Source: a virus. Taken from it: a stretch of DNA of 64,000 nt. The stretch spans positions 1 to 64,000 of the IMG/VR virus record IMGVR_UViG_3300042311_000577; one strand, 5' to 3'. Positions 40,001 through 52,000 of the stretch are shown piece by piece. The translations under genes were made by a program, and so were the position numbers. Each line of letters begins with the position of its first letter. Position 1 is the stretch's first letter. Below the pieces are notes generated by a model. It did not search any database. It was not told the origin of the DNA and worked only from the letters and a program-made list of their open reading frames with translations.

Positions 40001-40083
40001 TTATCTAAGATCTCATTATATTGACCAATTATACCTTTTTTTCTTAAGTCTTCTAGTACAGTGGATTTAGATTCACAAAACAT
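34021..40083 (-). CDS. Giant virion protein with HExxH and LysM segments
   Basis: 2,020 residues. HEFAHPFLRAL (235-245) is a zincin-type HExxH motif. A LysM-like module lies near 1690-1733 (GETLEDIAKTYGVTVEEL, a peptidoglycan-binding pattern). The bulk is alpha-helical with coiled-coil stretches. Near the C-terminus a hydrophobic segment (ITFALLASMVFGYDP, about 1860) may insert in the membrane. It starts with a 1-nt TAATG overlap after the RNA polymerase gene, so they are co-expressed. A candidate cell-wall-facing internal virion protein ejected with DNA; the protease role is inferred from the motif. Confidence 0.8.
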   Translation of the reverse strand: MFCESKSTVLEDLRKKGIIGQYNEILDKAEFDKFNKEFTRFIELTYPNIKLGAGDYFFDTPYEIETSYPYSSRYWRDDVASKLYIQPNDALFEVLDDERMRADIKEELQDYDILNEPDSVFPEDESLDPMFMRQSGYVSPINQDSATKPMMDYSSRIEKNIDEATIRNARAKEAAIGLAKKMSEKLNVGFINITADEATKILSIRKKQYRGEPAFYFGKTVYVVGDNVNFDTVLHEFAHPFLRALYNENKDLFENLYSLLMTTEEGKIIKNHLINEYPELSEGDYLFKEEALVYALQAKAVTKVTDDFETSDFKSFMNKLLLALKDILKKIFGGKKLSKLDVDTTIDELADMFLDETFEFENGKITNDDLLGFLRDYKQMAVQLTKDVQGDKIQESLNNVFAASRLINEKARNFRTRSPMYQKMLKEALFQKGSNELLPRVLRSLSDYQTVTNTKNMSVDEVLDNVIDAEERRITDLTNKSRSFINTLSVINNISKNMYKDLDTLQKTNSYDSRDAIALLFLYRNSIRSWNDTFESFDELLRSEEDFDIDKENDLVTFVNDVKNNLLRADKKIRDIYKENAVNFYVEVTGYMNDFLAEELGKNLKNALTNKLSDTEVKDLYDKAISQKMLDPKVANEVYNNLQKKGIEAKYVKKFIDEYNNFLLNQDVITDGLSGKLKDVSWFNRFFESYTSSNDPIVGGLAIFINNQRTEANNRALEKSYMFRRKLVPLLESVGYSTLDPRKLLKMMTFEDSVLYIDPKTKEAKERKVNSFLDKFGNGWRYEQSLLEYNLEKAWSSENKDDIRKAVDEYRQFQKDYMHNDYVPEVYEKDNVFDKYGEVGKMAWLARKMALDAYNNEVNELTDELERYQKYSTLQALWEDYKNLYSLKYADGSSKVDDPENGIYDLSITNILLEYRDSTKDFYEFLPRTGSLQTSFNEFLSLQDANNVTGDELEQAKKDWVKQNIKTAYDEKFYESRTNLIKQLKELQGKITNVIGEEFDMANAYNDIFNLMYAYKDEQGQPIPENLGEDKIKTIKELNQKIIDYKAKFDTRTGLSTEETEELNIYMAAIKKDPTRLTKDQKSRYVDLLEKQAKSGLSIGEISSIQAIYAELSSLTQKIPTEYYVDSLNEHLQRLDVAPVTADTVTDFINSSEMKNLLAEDAKISEWFKNNHVYRKVKNRKTRKMEIKWERSMVNSISVPKNPEYYKTVELYNEMTGKTETFNGVPNARHSIYRIKDKYRTGYNPSTEEVVLEVGTHIDNKGQFLPRMYEPGTKNSAKSGKFMNQDYLRLMNQPNDPRFKLLEFLKEAHLSFQEDKSNNSKLYLDVPRYVLRDTLSRIRGGNSKERVSQIGAGFVQYLKDTFAESVDEVENEHNYQRDNNLEEYRLVNTDLNAEEISYIPVTGTYNMEINNTDPDIIRGMFKYLLSLENQSQLLQSLPLVNSILETLEDPKNAPKNPNTYSKNIKKINGKLVQSVLKGAANNRAGQIRSLIDREYHGVQYSGQGSSVYLDKFVGLIQKISSRASLAINIPSDLKNRYGQIVQNMIEAAGGENVSVKDLAKARIWAAQSMLEWSANSIYTKGVPALSSQLIEMFDSAFKFKDDFGRSVSRNFVKDMMNGEWMMSVRKNLEMEATLQLFGGFLNGQKVEQKLSNGKTITINYKDAWQLNKDTGIAELLPGVDPAWSNKTIYHTYIQGETLEDIAKTYGVTVEELKTRNKVVNAIEFEAGQEIIIAKSEKFKQFRNKFQGVSHRLYGAYDDFAQAEGNLYLPFRMFTFMRKWFIPMLTNRWGARVEIENGKFWKPKFQKRYDWMTGKPTIGFYLNAYLGMKELVTSKGKYWAYMDEQQKADMIRALSESLAIITFALLASMVFGYDPDDKDRFEKMRERSGALGTDDFKTFGFIQNHTLLLLLGTQMETSAFVPLPSLAGVNLGGDDYIKMASTTTSAFGNTISLYAKIYQDLGRLLVGSEKAFYSRKEGEYWWEQKGRPKVIGHLLKTVGVTGSSGQVDKAIEGLENAGKIK

Positions 40084-43000
40084 TATATACAGTTTAATGG
40101 GTTATTTTCTCCTTCAAATTTAGCTAAAATTTCCGCATCTGTAATTGGTTGATATTTAGCAACTTGAGAACTAACTTCTTTACTAAACTCTGAACCAGGA
40201 TTCAGATACTGAAATTCTTCAAATAATCTCTTACTTAAATATACAAATAATTCTTGAGGCATCAAAGAAGGATCACCATAACCATTAATAGAAAATGCAA
40301 CATTACCACCATCTTGAATAACTTGATTGATTTCAGCAATAGCTTTTTCAATCTCATTTTGTAGAGCTTTGTAGTATTTAGGATCTGTTTTACTAAAAGC
40401 ATCATCAATATTATTTTGACCAGTTATTATACCTATAGAAGCACTATTAGCAAGTTTTTTCAATTGTACTTGTCCAGTTAGTTTTTTAGAATTAAATTCT
40501 TTCTCTGTAAGTTTTTCAAAATTTTGTCTTTGCCCAAGACTAAATTGATATACAAAAGTTACATCCGGATTATTATCTACAATATACTTATATGCTTTTT
40601 CAGTTCCTGAAAGATCATTATAAACAAATACCTTTGGATTGATAGTAGAGATAAGATTTTTCCTTTCTACCAAGTTTTCTGAAGCTGGTTTAGAAAGTTC
40701 ATTTTGTTCTTCTGCTAATTGATAATAAATAAATGCCGGATCAGATTTAATACTACGGTTAATAGGATTTAGATTTATATAATCTTTTTGATCTTTTTCT
40801 CTTCGGAACCATCTTTCTTTATCATCTAAAGGTGATAAAGTAGATTTACCTCTGTAAATATCATTCCAAGAACTGAATATATTTATTATATTTTCATTTG
40901 GTTTTGAATTTTCATATGTGAAAAAGTCAACTGGTATTACAGTATCTGCTGTAATATCAACTTTATTTCCTTTTGAATCTTTTACTATAACAGCTCCTTT
41001 CAAAGCCCATCCTTGTTTATTTCTAGCAGTTACTTCTACAGTATATCCAGGTTTAGGTATATAATAAGCATAAGTTGTGTATGCAGTCTTTGACCAACCA
41101 AAATGTACTGGTACGGCATTTAATAAATTAAGAGCTTCTTCTAAATTTTCTAAATTTTGCTGATTTGTACCATCAACAATAAAATCAAGATCATGAATAG
41201 GCTCCTCGCTTGGTCTATATATAACTTCACCTTGACCTGCTATTGCTAATGAACCTACAAGAGGAAACTTAAGATCTTTAGCAAAAGTATCAATAATCTT
41301 TTTAGCTAGAGGGTTATTTTTAATAGCCTCGTCATAGTTTAATTTTGGTCTTTTTTCAGTTATATCTGCTATGTATTCTGTATTACCAGCAAGTACATTC
41401 AGTGCAATATGGTCTGCAATTCTTGCATTATAATTCATAGTTTGAAATAATGCAAAGTTTTTAAACATCTTAAGTATTAAATCTTCAATAGCTTTTATTA
41501 AAGTTTTAATAAGTGATTTGTCTAATCCAGCAGCTTCATAGTTTGATACAAGAGATTTGGATATTAATTTACCCATTGCTTCAATCTTAACTTGCTCTTC
41601 ATTTTTATATAAAGGCATATATTCTGCATATACAGAATCATACTCATCCCAAGTTGTAATATTTCTTGATAATTGTTTAATTGCCTTATGATTAGGGCCC
41701 ATTAACATCACAAGCATATGACCTACTTCTTCAGGTATAGTCTCTGCATTTCTATCTTTTGTATACCAGATAAGTTTATTAAGCACATCAGTTGCACCTA
41801 AAGCATCAACTCCTAATTTATCTTTTAGTGTTTCAAACTCTTTGCTTTGTACACCAAATTGTTTTACAAACTTCAATAAGTAATCATCTAATTCCTTAAT
41901 AGCTTTACTAGCATTTCTAGCATCTTTTAATTGGAACATTGGTTCTTCTAATTGATCACCTGTTTCATCAGATTCTGTTGGAGGTAATGGTAAAACTTCA
42001 TTTGAATTAAGACTCTTATCTACATTTAATCCAGTAAGATAATTTTTAAATCTGTATCTGTCTCTGTTTGCTTGACTATTAGTTTTTTCAAACTTATTTT
42101 TAAAATCAACTAGCAATTGAATCTTGTTAGGTGAAGTTAAAAACTTAGCAGTTTCCTGATTCATAATTTCTAAGAACTTATCAAAATCAGTTATGTTTAT
42201 CATGTTATACTTACTCTTATTTGTACCAGATTGCATCATTGCAACATAAGTAATATTAGAGAAGAAATCACTGATTCTATCATTCTCAGTTTTGTCTTTT
42301 ACTTTAATAACATTTCTATCTCCTAGATCCTTTAAGTTCTGTGTATAAGTGTTAGACTTAAAGGAGTTCATATCTTTGTCATCTAGGTAGAAATTAAACA
42401 TTGTTTTGTTGTTATTGATATCCGGGATCATTCTAGATAGTACAGGATAGTCACCTACAAAATCATTTTTATACATAGTTTTTATTCTATCAAGTCTTAT
42501 AGAATAAGCTTGATCATTATCATAGAATAAGTGATATGGATTTAATGTATTATCTAGGGCTCTTGAAGTTAAGATTTTCTCATAAGTATATCTTCTGTTT
42601 TTTGATTCATCTGATATAACACTAGTCTTTTTAGTATTTATAAGTTCTTTTTTGAATTCTTGACTTTTAACTATCTCAGCCATTGGCATAACATGTCTAA
42701 GATATTCTCTCTCAATTACAAACCGTAGATACTCTTCTTTATTTGATGGAGTATTTTTACCAAAATGTCCTGGTTTAAGTGGGAATAAACCACGAGACTC
42801 ATAGCTGTTTTGAGCTTCTGATCCTTCCAAGTAAGCTTTATCAAAGAATTCTTTTTCAATTTGTACTTTATCTACTACTACTGTAGGTACACCTTTTTCT
42901 TCAGTAACAAATGCACCAAACTTAAGACCTGCAGCAGGAGTTACTGAAATAGAATCTTTTAAATTATATGAACTATATTCTTTATCAAGACTATACTTTC

Positions 43001-46000
43001 TTACAGCATTTTGAAATAAATAACTTAAAATATCATTTCTAAATACTATAGGAAACTTTTCTCTATACATTTTACCAAATACAGTTTTTAAAGCTGCCGT
43101 ATTAGTAAAATCAGATAAATAATTTTGTATATAATCTTGTATGTCTTCATCATATCTAAACTTAAACAATGGTTTAGCTAAGCCTTTTACCATTTTTGTA
43201 TTAAAGAATGAACTAATGATAGAGTCATATAGCATTCCGGTTCTTAAATCCGGATCTATTTTTGTTTCTGCTGCTAATTCATCTATGTCAGATTCAGCTT
43301 GAATTACTTGACCTATATCAGTATCAAGAGCTGTATCTGGATTAGCTGCCATCTTAAGTCTGGTAATACCTTCAATTTGTTTTTCAATAGTAAGATAATG
43401 TAAGAACATTGTTCTAGATAGAGAGCTCATTGCTTTTTCAGGATTATCTTTACTATCCTTGATTAAGTTAAGCATTTCTTCTTCTGTAAAATGTCTATCA
43501 CCCCCTTCTCTCTCATTAGCATCAAAATAAATATTAAGCATTTTTTCACCAGCCGTATATCTAGATAAATCATCCGGAAGCATTTTATCAAAGTTTCTAG
43601 CTATAACATTTGTTGCTGCTTTGAAAGCTACACCAATGTCTTTTGCAGATTTTCTTAAAGGTTCAGCAAAAGTACTATTAATCAATCTTCTTTCTTTAAC
43701 ATACTGTCTTACAAGTGGTTGAGATACAAAATATATTGCTTCTTTTACAGGAACACCAGTCTTAAGTAAGTAAAGAAGTATAGGTGCAACTTCATAGTTA
43801 CCTTGAACAAAGAATACCCAAGCATCTTTTTCAACATCTACCCATCCATTCATTAATTGAGATATAATATCAGCTACTTTATTATTACCATCTACATCAT
43901 AAATGTTAGAAATAGATATAACATCTTCACCATTTTTAGTAGTTTTATGATGTCTTAATCCTAAGAATGATTTTCTAAATTCTTTTTCATTTGAATGCAT
44001 ATACACCGCTGGCATAACAGCACCCAATGAGTTAAAGATAACATTGAATGTATTTTCAATAGCTCCAAGTCCTAATGTTCTCTTACCAACTACATTTGAC
44101 TCATGTTTGTATAAGTTGTAGCCAGCCTCAAATATTCTTGTAGGACTAATAACTTCTTTTTGTTTACCATTTTTATCTGGAGCACTTAAATTTGGAGTAT
44201 CAGACATTATATTTTGTAAAGGATTATAATCCATTACATATTCAGCTAATTTATCTGCTATAGGTTTAACCAAGTAAGTACCATTAGGAGTAATAAGTGA
44301 AACAAAATTCTGTGGTAATTCAAGAATACTTCTAATATCATTAATAAGTTCATTCTCAAGACCTGCTTTTTGTGCAGCATATATCTCTTCTTTAGTCATA
44401 TCATACTTAGAAGGATCCTTTAATGCTTCATAAAAATCTTCAGATTTTTCAAACATTGATTTTTTGATATTACCCTCAGGATCAATACTTGTCATAAAGA
44501 TTGATAACTTATCAATATCAAAGTCAGCTCCGGACTTAGCAACAATTTCTGGTGGAGGAATAATAATATTACCAGCTTGTGGTGGAAGGAAGTGGTATAC
44601 TTCCATGAACTCCATAGAGTTAAGACCTTGTACTGGAATCCTAACACCGACCATTGTTATTGCCTTTCTATTACTAGCATCATTATCATTTAACCATTCA
44701 TCATCTTTTATAGCTTCATTTAGTCTATCCAAAGTAGAGATAGGTTCACCTTTATATTCTAGATTAAGCAAATTCTCATAATCTCCCTGAAGTGAAATAG
44801 CAACTTTCATTGCTGTTGTTTTACCATCAGCTCCTTTATGATATGTAGGTAAGAAGTTTGAACCCATGTACTTCTTGACAGCAGCATCTCTTGCTGCAGG
44901 ATTCATTTTATCAAGATCTAATTCTAAATTAATTAATCCATCATAGAATCCTGAAGACTTTTGCACTAAAGGTTCTCCTTTTACTTTTTGTTTAATGATT
45001 CTTTTATTAATAACTGATAATAAAAGTTTTTCAATTTTAGCAGCTTCAGGATGTAAAGACAAATCAAATCTTAATTCACCTTCTTCAGTTACATCAATAA
45101 TATCAATTAACTTATCACTATAAACATCATCTCTAGTGAGAGTGTCTCTGATCATTTTAGCTAATTTGGCAATACTATCTTTATCAACCGGAATGTATTC
45201 ACCAGCTTCATTAACTTTAAAACCAAGTTCATCCGTAAGTTCATTTTTAAGTAACTCAGTATATGCACTTACTCTATCTACATAATTATTAACAAGTGCT
45301 ATAACTTTAGGATCCTTAGATGTAATCTCACCATTTTCATATAACCCTTCTAAAATCATCTTTCTCATCTGAGTAGAGAATATTGATTTTTCTTTGTATT
45401 TTGAATTTACTTCAGTTTGGTTCTTTAAAAATTCCGCAAAGACTACATTCTTAGTAAATTCAACTGAAGTATCTATATTACCATTTTTATCAATAATCTC
45501 ATCACCGTTACCTATGTGTCCAACTTTTTCACCAGTTTCCATTAAAACATAATGTACATTTTGCTTAAGCATCATGTCATGTATCTGACCTAATTTAGTA
45601 TCAGCAGTATGTACTGTTGGGATTATTGGAGCTAATGAAAATTTATGAAAAGATACAACAGGAAGACCTTCTGTTTTTATATTACCATAGTACTGTAATT
45701 TATATGGTGGAAAGAATTGTTGAATATCTGATCCACTAATAATATCACCCTTTACAATTTTTCTATATAGATCTTCTTGTTGAGCTGACCAATTACCTTC
45801 TAAATTTTTAAGCATTCTATATGCTTCAAAGTTAATCCATCCTTGACCATCAGCAATTTTCATATTACTATAGTCTTTTAATACAGTTTCTGAAAGTTCT
45901 TTTGCTAATCTTGTAGCTTCTTTTTTAGATTTACCCGCTGCAATATATCTTTTTGTATAATCTTCAATTAAAGCTTCAGAATATTCCGGTTTATATTTTG

Positions 46001-49000
46001 ATTCTTTAATAACTTCTTCTTTAATAATAGCAGTATTTAAAGTACCATTGTAAGCTTCTAACTGATAACCTTGTTTAGCAGCATACATCTTTTCAAATAA
46101 AGGACTGTTTATATACATCCTTGCTCTTAAGTCAGCTCTAAAACTTCTACCTCCGGAACCTAAACCAGCATTTCTTTTATGGAACTCTTCTTTATCATGA
46201 TTATACTGTACTGTATCACCATATGCAAGAATAGTTGTTTCAAAGTTATGAATCCAAGAATTATATGTATAGGCTTTAACAAGCATCTTATCAATAAGAT
46301 CCTTACTTATTTGAGGATCTTTAACCATATCATAAAGACTTTGATCTACATATTTTGCATCTTCAAGTCTAGAATAATTTGCTTCTGATAAAGTATTAAA
46401 GTATCTAATAACATCAGCTTTTACTTTCTTTCTTAAATCAGGATTCTCATTTATAATTTCTTTTAAATTAAAGTCTTGAGTATTATAATATCCTGTATTT
46501 AAAGCTTCATTATTAACCTCCTCTATATTCTTATCTATTATATCATATAGTAAACCTTGAGTTTTTGGTGATAATACATCATCAAATGCAGTAAATGCTT
46601 CACCAGCCATCACAGTGTTACCTGTATCTTTCCTTACTACATCTCTGTTGTATGCAGTAAAGTTTTTAAAGTAATTAGGTGAAGATTTAAATCTGAAAAT
46701 TCTACCCGCTTCTGCAGCAATATAACCAAGAATGATATTAAAACTTTCAGTTTCTCCTTGATTATTATCAGCCACAGTATTTTTAGGACTAAAGGCCATT
46801 ACATCTACATAGAGATTACTTGATTTTTTACCTGCATATGTTTTAAGCTTTTTAGCTCTTATGTTCATTGCAGTTTGTTTAGAAGCATGTCTCATGAACT
46901 CTTGTACTCCAGACTGCAGCATTGTATGTAATTCTTGTAAAAACTTACTTGTTACATCAGTACTTGCTGTTGAAGTTCCAGTAGAATCATTTGTCTCTCT
47001 ATTTATAATTTGGGTACCGCCTATATTCTCTAGTAATAATTCTGCTCCTGGTAACTTTTCTCCATATGTTTCAGACATTTGATTTAAATCAAAGATTGAA
47101 TTTAATATCATAGAGAATGGAGATGCTGGATTATTTACTTCATTTAACCATTTCATATGCTGGAATCTACCATTTGGATCAGCACTATATGAGGTTAATT
47201 CTTGCCAGTTCTTAGCTTTCTTTATAGAGGTAACTACTCTTGTGATAGTGTTATCTACAAATTGTTCCCAAACTTTATTTTTCTCCGGTGTTAATACACT
47301 GAAGTTTGAATATCCATCAGAAAATCTGTTTTGTAATTCAGCTAATCTTGTTACTTTATTTTTTACATCTCTTGATTTATCACCAGCTGCTTTTTCAATT
47401 GCTGATGGAAGACCATTAAGTAAGTAATACATAGGGTCTTTCTTGAAATCATTTGCTGCAGCATTTAAAGATATATCATTTGACTTAGCTGATAAGTAAA
47501 CTAATCTAATATTGTTATATATGAAATCAATATTATATTTAGCAGCAAATGGTTTTTTCTTATCTCTAACAACAGCTCTAATTTCTGCACTTGTCATATC
47601 CATTTGAATACCTAAAGCAGCTAGAAAATCAACAGCTTTAGTTGGATCCAGTTGTTTATTTAATGAAAAATCATTTATAATTTTATCTACATCCAATATA
47701 TTAAATCCATACTTTTTATCTTTAACTATATATGGATTTGTTGCTGTGTCAGCAATATTAAAATTTGTAGTCCAATCATTTATAATCTTATATACATCAA
47801 AATTAGCAGCTGCCAATCTTGATTCAAATTTTGATTTTTCTGGTATTCTTTTACCGTCAACATACTTTTGTTTTTCTATTATAGTTTTGTTGATGTTTAA
47901 CTGTATGTAAGGTATGACAGGTTTTTTAAGATCTTGCCAGAAGTTTGTCTCAGACTGAAATTCTGTTTTATTATTATATGCACCAGGTCCCATAACATAT
48001 GGATTAGGAAGCATATTTAATATTTGTATAAATTCAGGATTATTTGGTATTCCTTGAGTTAGCCTATCATGCATGTCTTGATAGTCAAAAGAACCTTGTA
48101 AAGTTCTTGCAACTCTATTCCACATATCACTCATAGGCTCAAGAATTGGCAAACCAAACTCATCAGTATCATATACATAATTCTCAACACCATTGGCATC
48201 TTTCTCTAATAAGTAATCCTCATTATTTTTTCTTTTGAGTTTGAAAATACCAGACAACATCATAGTTGTATCATCTGTAGCTAACTGTTTGGCAGAAATA
48301 CTATTACCTTCTTTTGTTGAAAATAAAGTTGTTGTAGGATCTTCTGTTTCATCAACATAAGCATCTTTAAGGACACTAAATCTTGACCGTTTCATATGAA
48401 AAGCTACAACCCCTTTATCAGTTTTTTTACTTAATGCTTCACCTATCACACCGTAGTTCTGTACAATTTTAGTGAGCAAATTAAGTCTATCAAAATGTTT
48501 TTGTTCTAAGATATAATCTGGATCATTACTCAATACATTTTTTTGAGCAATTTCTCTAGTAACCTCATGTTGTTTTTCAAGTAAGGCTTTTACTTGTTTT
48601 TCAAGTGTTGTATATAACGATTGTCTGTTAGTAACATTACTCAATAACTTAACTGCACCACTCGTTGTATTATACCTAGTATTATATTGCTGAAATGTTC
48701 TAGCCATTAATACATCTAACAAATCAACAATTTTACTTGATTCACTATCTGTTATTTCATTATAACCAGCATAAGCATCATCTAATGGAGTTACTGTATT
48801 TTTTGCACTATTTAATCTTTCAAATCCAGGCATTAGATTATTTGCCGCATTCTCTGTGTCAATAGTAAAGTTACCGGTATGTAGCTTGTCATAATATTCT
48901 TTAACTAAAGGAATATCATATAGTCTAGTTATATCTCTGTTAGATGTTTTACCAAAGAAGAACTCAAGTATTTTTTTGAATTTATCATATACTCTTTGAA

Positions 49001-52000
49001 TAAAACCTTTTGCTTTTTTTCCATCTACAAGATACTCAATAAAACCTTCAGCTAATTCTTCCTCAACCTCTTTATAACTTAATGTTTCCCATTTAGGATA
49101 ATTACGTACTTCATCATAAAGCTTTGTTTTTTCTTCTCTGGTTAATACTAATTGAGAAAATGCATGCCATGATTCATGATACAATGTAATAGGTAATGCA
49201 TCTCCATATAATTCAATCTTAGCAAGAAAACCTTTTTTACGTGAAGGACTGATTACTTCTGATAATTTAGAAGCAGATGCTATAAATGTACCATAAGCAT
49301 CAGAGTTATAAATTAAAGATAATCTCTCTACAGAGACTTCATTCTTAAGTGGACTAGACTCCCACCACTTTAATACTTCATTCCATGATGCTTTATCACC
49401 ATATATCTGAGTCATTAAAGCAGTTTGTCTTTTATTTCTATCCAGAGTTACATCTGGAAAATCCATACTTAGATCAAGACCATCAAGTAGATTATCAATA
49501 TTCATTTTATTGATCTTAGCATCTACTACTTTTATTTCTTCTTTTGTTAACTTAGGTTTTACTACTTTAGCAATCTTTGTAGAGGTATCAACCGGTTTCT
49601 CAACCTTAGTTGTTTTTCTTTTAAACTCAGCTGACTTTTTATTATAAAATCTACTTAAGAATTTTGATTTAGTATTGGGTGAATTCTGATATCCTTTAGT
49701 TAAATAAGGAGCAGAAGTTTTTAATGCATAGTCTTTAAATGCAATTATGTCTACAGGAATACCTAGTTTTTTTGCAGCTTTGATTGACGCTTCAGCTATA
49801 CCAGTTTGACCATTACTAATGATTTTACTAATTGGGTATTTTTCTGAAACTTTACTTAATATGTTATAGATATATTTATCTACATCTTCTTGAGTATATC
49901 CTTTTTTATATAAGGCTGCAATATCATTACCTACAACATTTATTATGTTTCCACGGATTGCAGAAAGATTTTTTACAATTAAATCAATAGCCTCATCTGA
50001 AGGATTAAATCCTTTAGGTGCATCTTTCTTAGAACCAAGAATTACACTATGCCATTTTTTTTCTTTACTTGCTCTTTGTTGGATTATTTTTTCATCACCC
50101 ATTGTAAAGTCTGTACCTAGACCTAAAACAATATCAGCTTTATTCATATTTGAAACAAGCACTTTTCCATTAGGCAACTTACTTGCAAAAGCTGAAAGTT
50201 TAAATCCTTTTTCTTCTTCTTCTCCTTCTTCAGTTTCTTTTGCTTTTTTGATTGGTTTAGCATCAACTTCATCTAAGACTAAAGAATCATCATAAGGCAT
50301 TCCTAATTCAATAAAATCATCAGCTTGTGTAGTAAAATCATAAGGTACTGCAAATTGAAGATATGAATTCAAACCTGCAAAATAATTCATGTTAGGTTTT
50401 GAATAATCAACTTTCATATATGGTTTAATGAAATCAAAATAATCTTTCTCAACTTTTCTAATGATAGGATTACCAGATCTATTAGTTGTAAACTCATAAT
50501 CAGTAAAAGTTACTCCTTTTTGTATGGCTCCATCAACAGCAAACTTTCTCATGTAACTCATACTAGCAGGATACTGAGCTGTTATATTTCCTTGAGAATC
50601 AGTAAATTCTTTTACTTTCATCAAATGATTAAATATTTTATTCTCAGCATCTTCTGATTCTAAATCTATAGATTCAGATTGTTTTGTTTTTCTATCATAT
50701 AATGATACAGAAAGTTTATTCTGATTTAAAACTTGTATTAACTCAACAGTAATACCATTACCAGAAGTCTGATTAGATAAGAATGTTTCATAGTACTCTA
50801 ATTTTGCTTGAGGGCTCAAAGGCTCACCATCTGATAATAAATCAGTAGTTAGAATTTTTGCAATGTTTCTAGCAATTTTTTCATCTATGTCCATTCTTTG
50901 TAAATAGATTTTATTATCTATTGCTACTCCTGAACTAATTTTACTTGTCATAAAATAACTTACACCCTCCATACCAGTATCATGGATATAAATCATTTCT
51001 ACATCATCTTTAAAGTCAGTATTTGAAAGTAGTTCGGATTTTTTTTCTACAATACCATAACTACCACCAACAATAGGTAATAAAACATATGCATCTTTTT
51101 CAAGTTCTAAAGCTTCATTTAGTCTTTGAAGATCATTCATGTTTTGTGTCTGCATGTTTTTATAATCTGCATATGCAGCATCTCTTTCTTCTTGACTATA
51201 TATTTTACCGTTATCTAAAGCATTTTTAATATCTTGCTTAACTAAGTCTTGTGGAGAAATCAAACTATATAGATAGCCTGCTCTATTTCCTAGATAAAGT
51301 TTACTATTATAATTTACTACAGGTCTTATATATTGATAAACAATTCTTCCACCGGTTTCAGTTACATTACCAGCATCATCAAATCTTATAGGATTACCAG
51401 CTCTATCTGAAATAATACCAACATTTATATTGTAGGTTTTATTCTTTGTTAAGAATGTAGTATCATATTCTGTTAGATCTTCTTTGTCTAAACTTCTGAT
51501 AGACTGAGCTTTAAGCATTATAGGAGTATCTCCTAACATTACTTTATCTGTCTCAGTTTTATTTCTAGAAAGCCATATAACATTCTTAATGACTTTGTCA
51601 AACAAGACTTTCTCATTGTCAATCTCATTTCTTTCTTGTTCAGTCATTGTCTCTGGATTCTTTGCAACTGCAATTTGACCAGAGAGTTTTAATGGATTAT
51701 CTACTTTAGCTTTTTCCTGTACTGATGACCAAGGTACTATATCACCATTATCATTTTTTTGAGGAATTGCTTTAGATTCTCTATTACTTTGTTTGATTTT
51801 AGAATCAATTTGTTTTTTATTAGTTTTAATTCTTTTGGGTTGAACAAATTCTAATACCTTGTCAATATTATCCCATTCAACAGATAAATCATATACAGGA
51901 TCAAACTTAAAATCTACTGCTTTACTTTTTAAATAAGTTCTGACTTCTGGATCCTTAGCAACCTCTATTAAGATATCCGGAACAGCTTGCGCATACAGTA

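Noticed and set aside
49945-50295. Plus-strand open frame of 116 codons inside the RNA polymerase gene
   Set aside because: It is antisense to a continuous 4,028-codon gene, has Ser/Phe/Leu-rich shadow composition and no leader.
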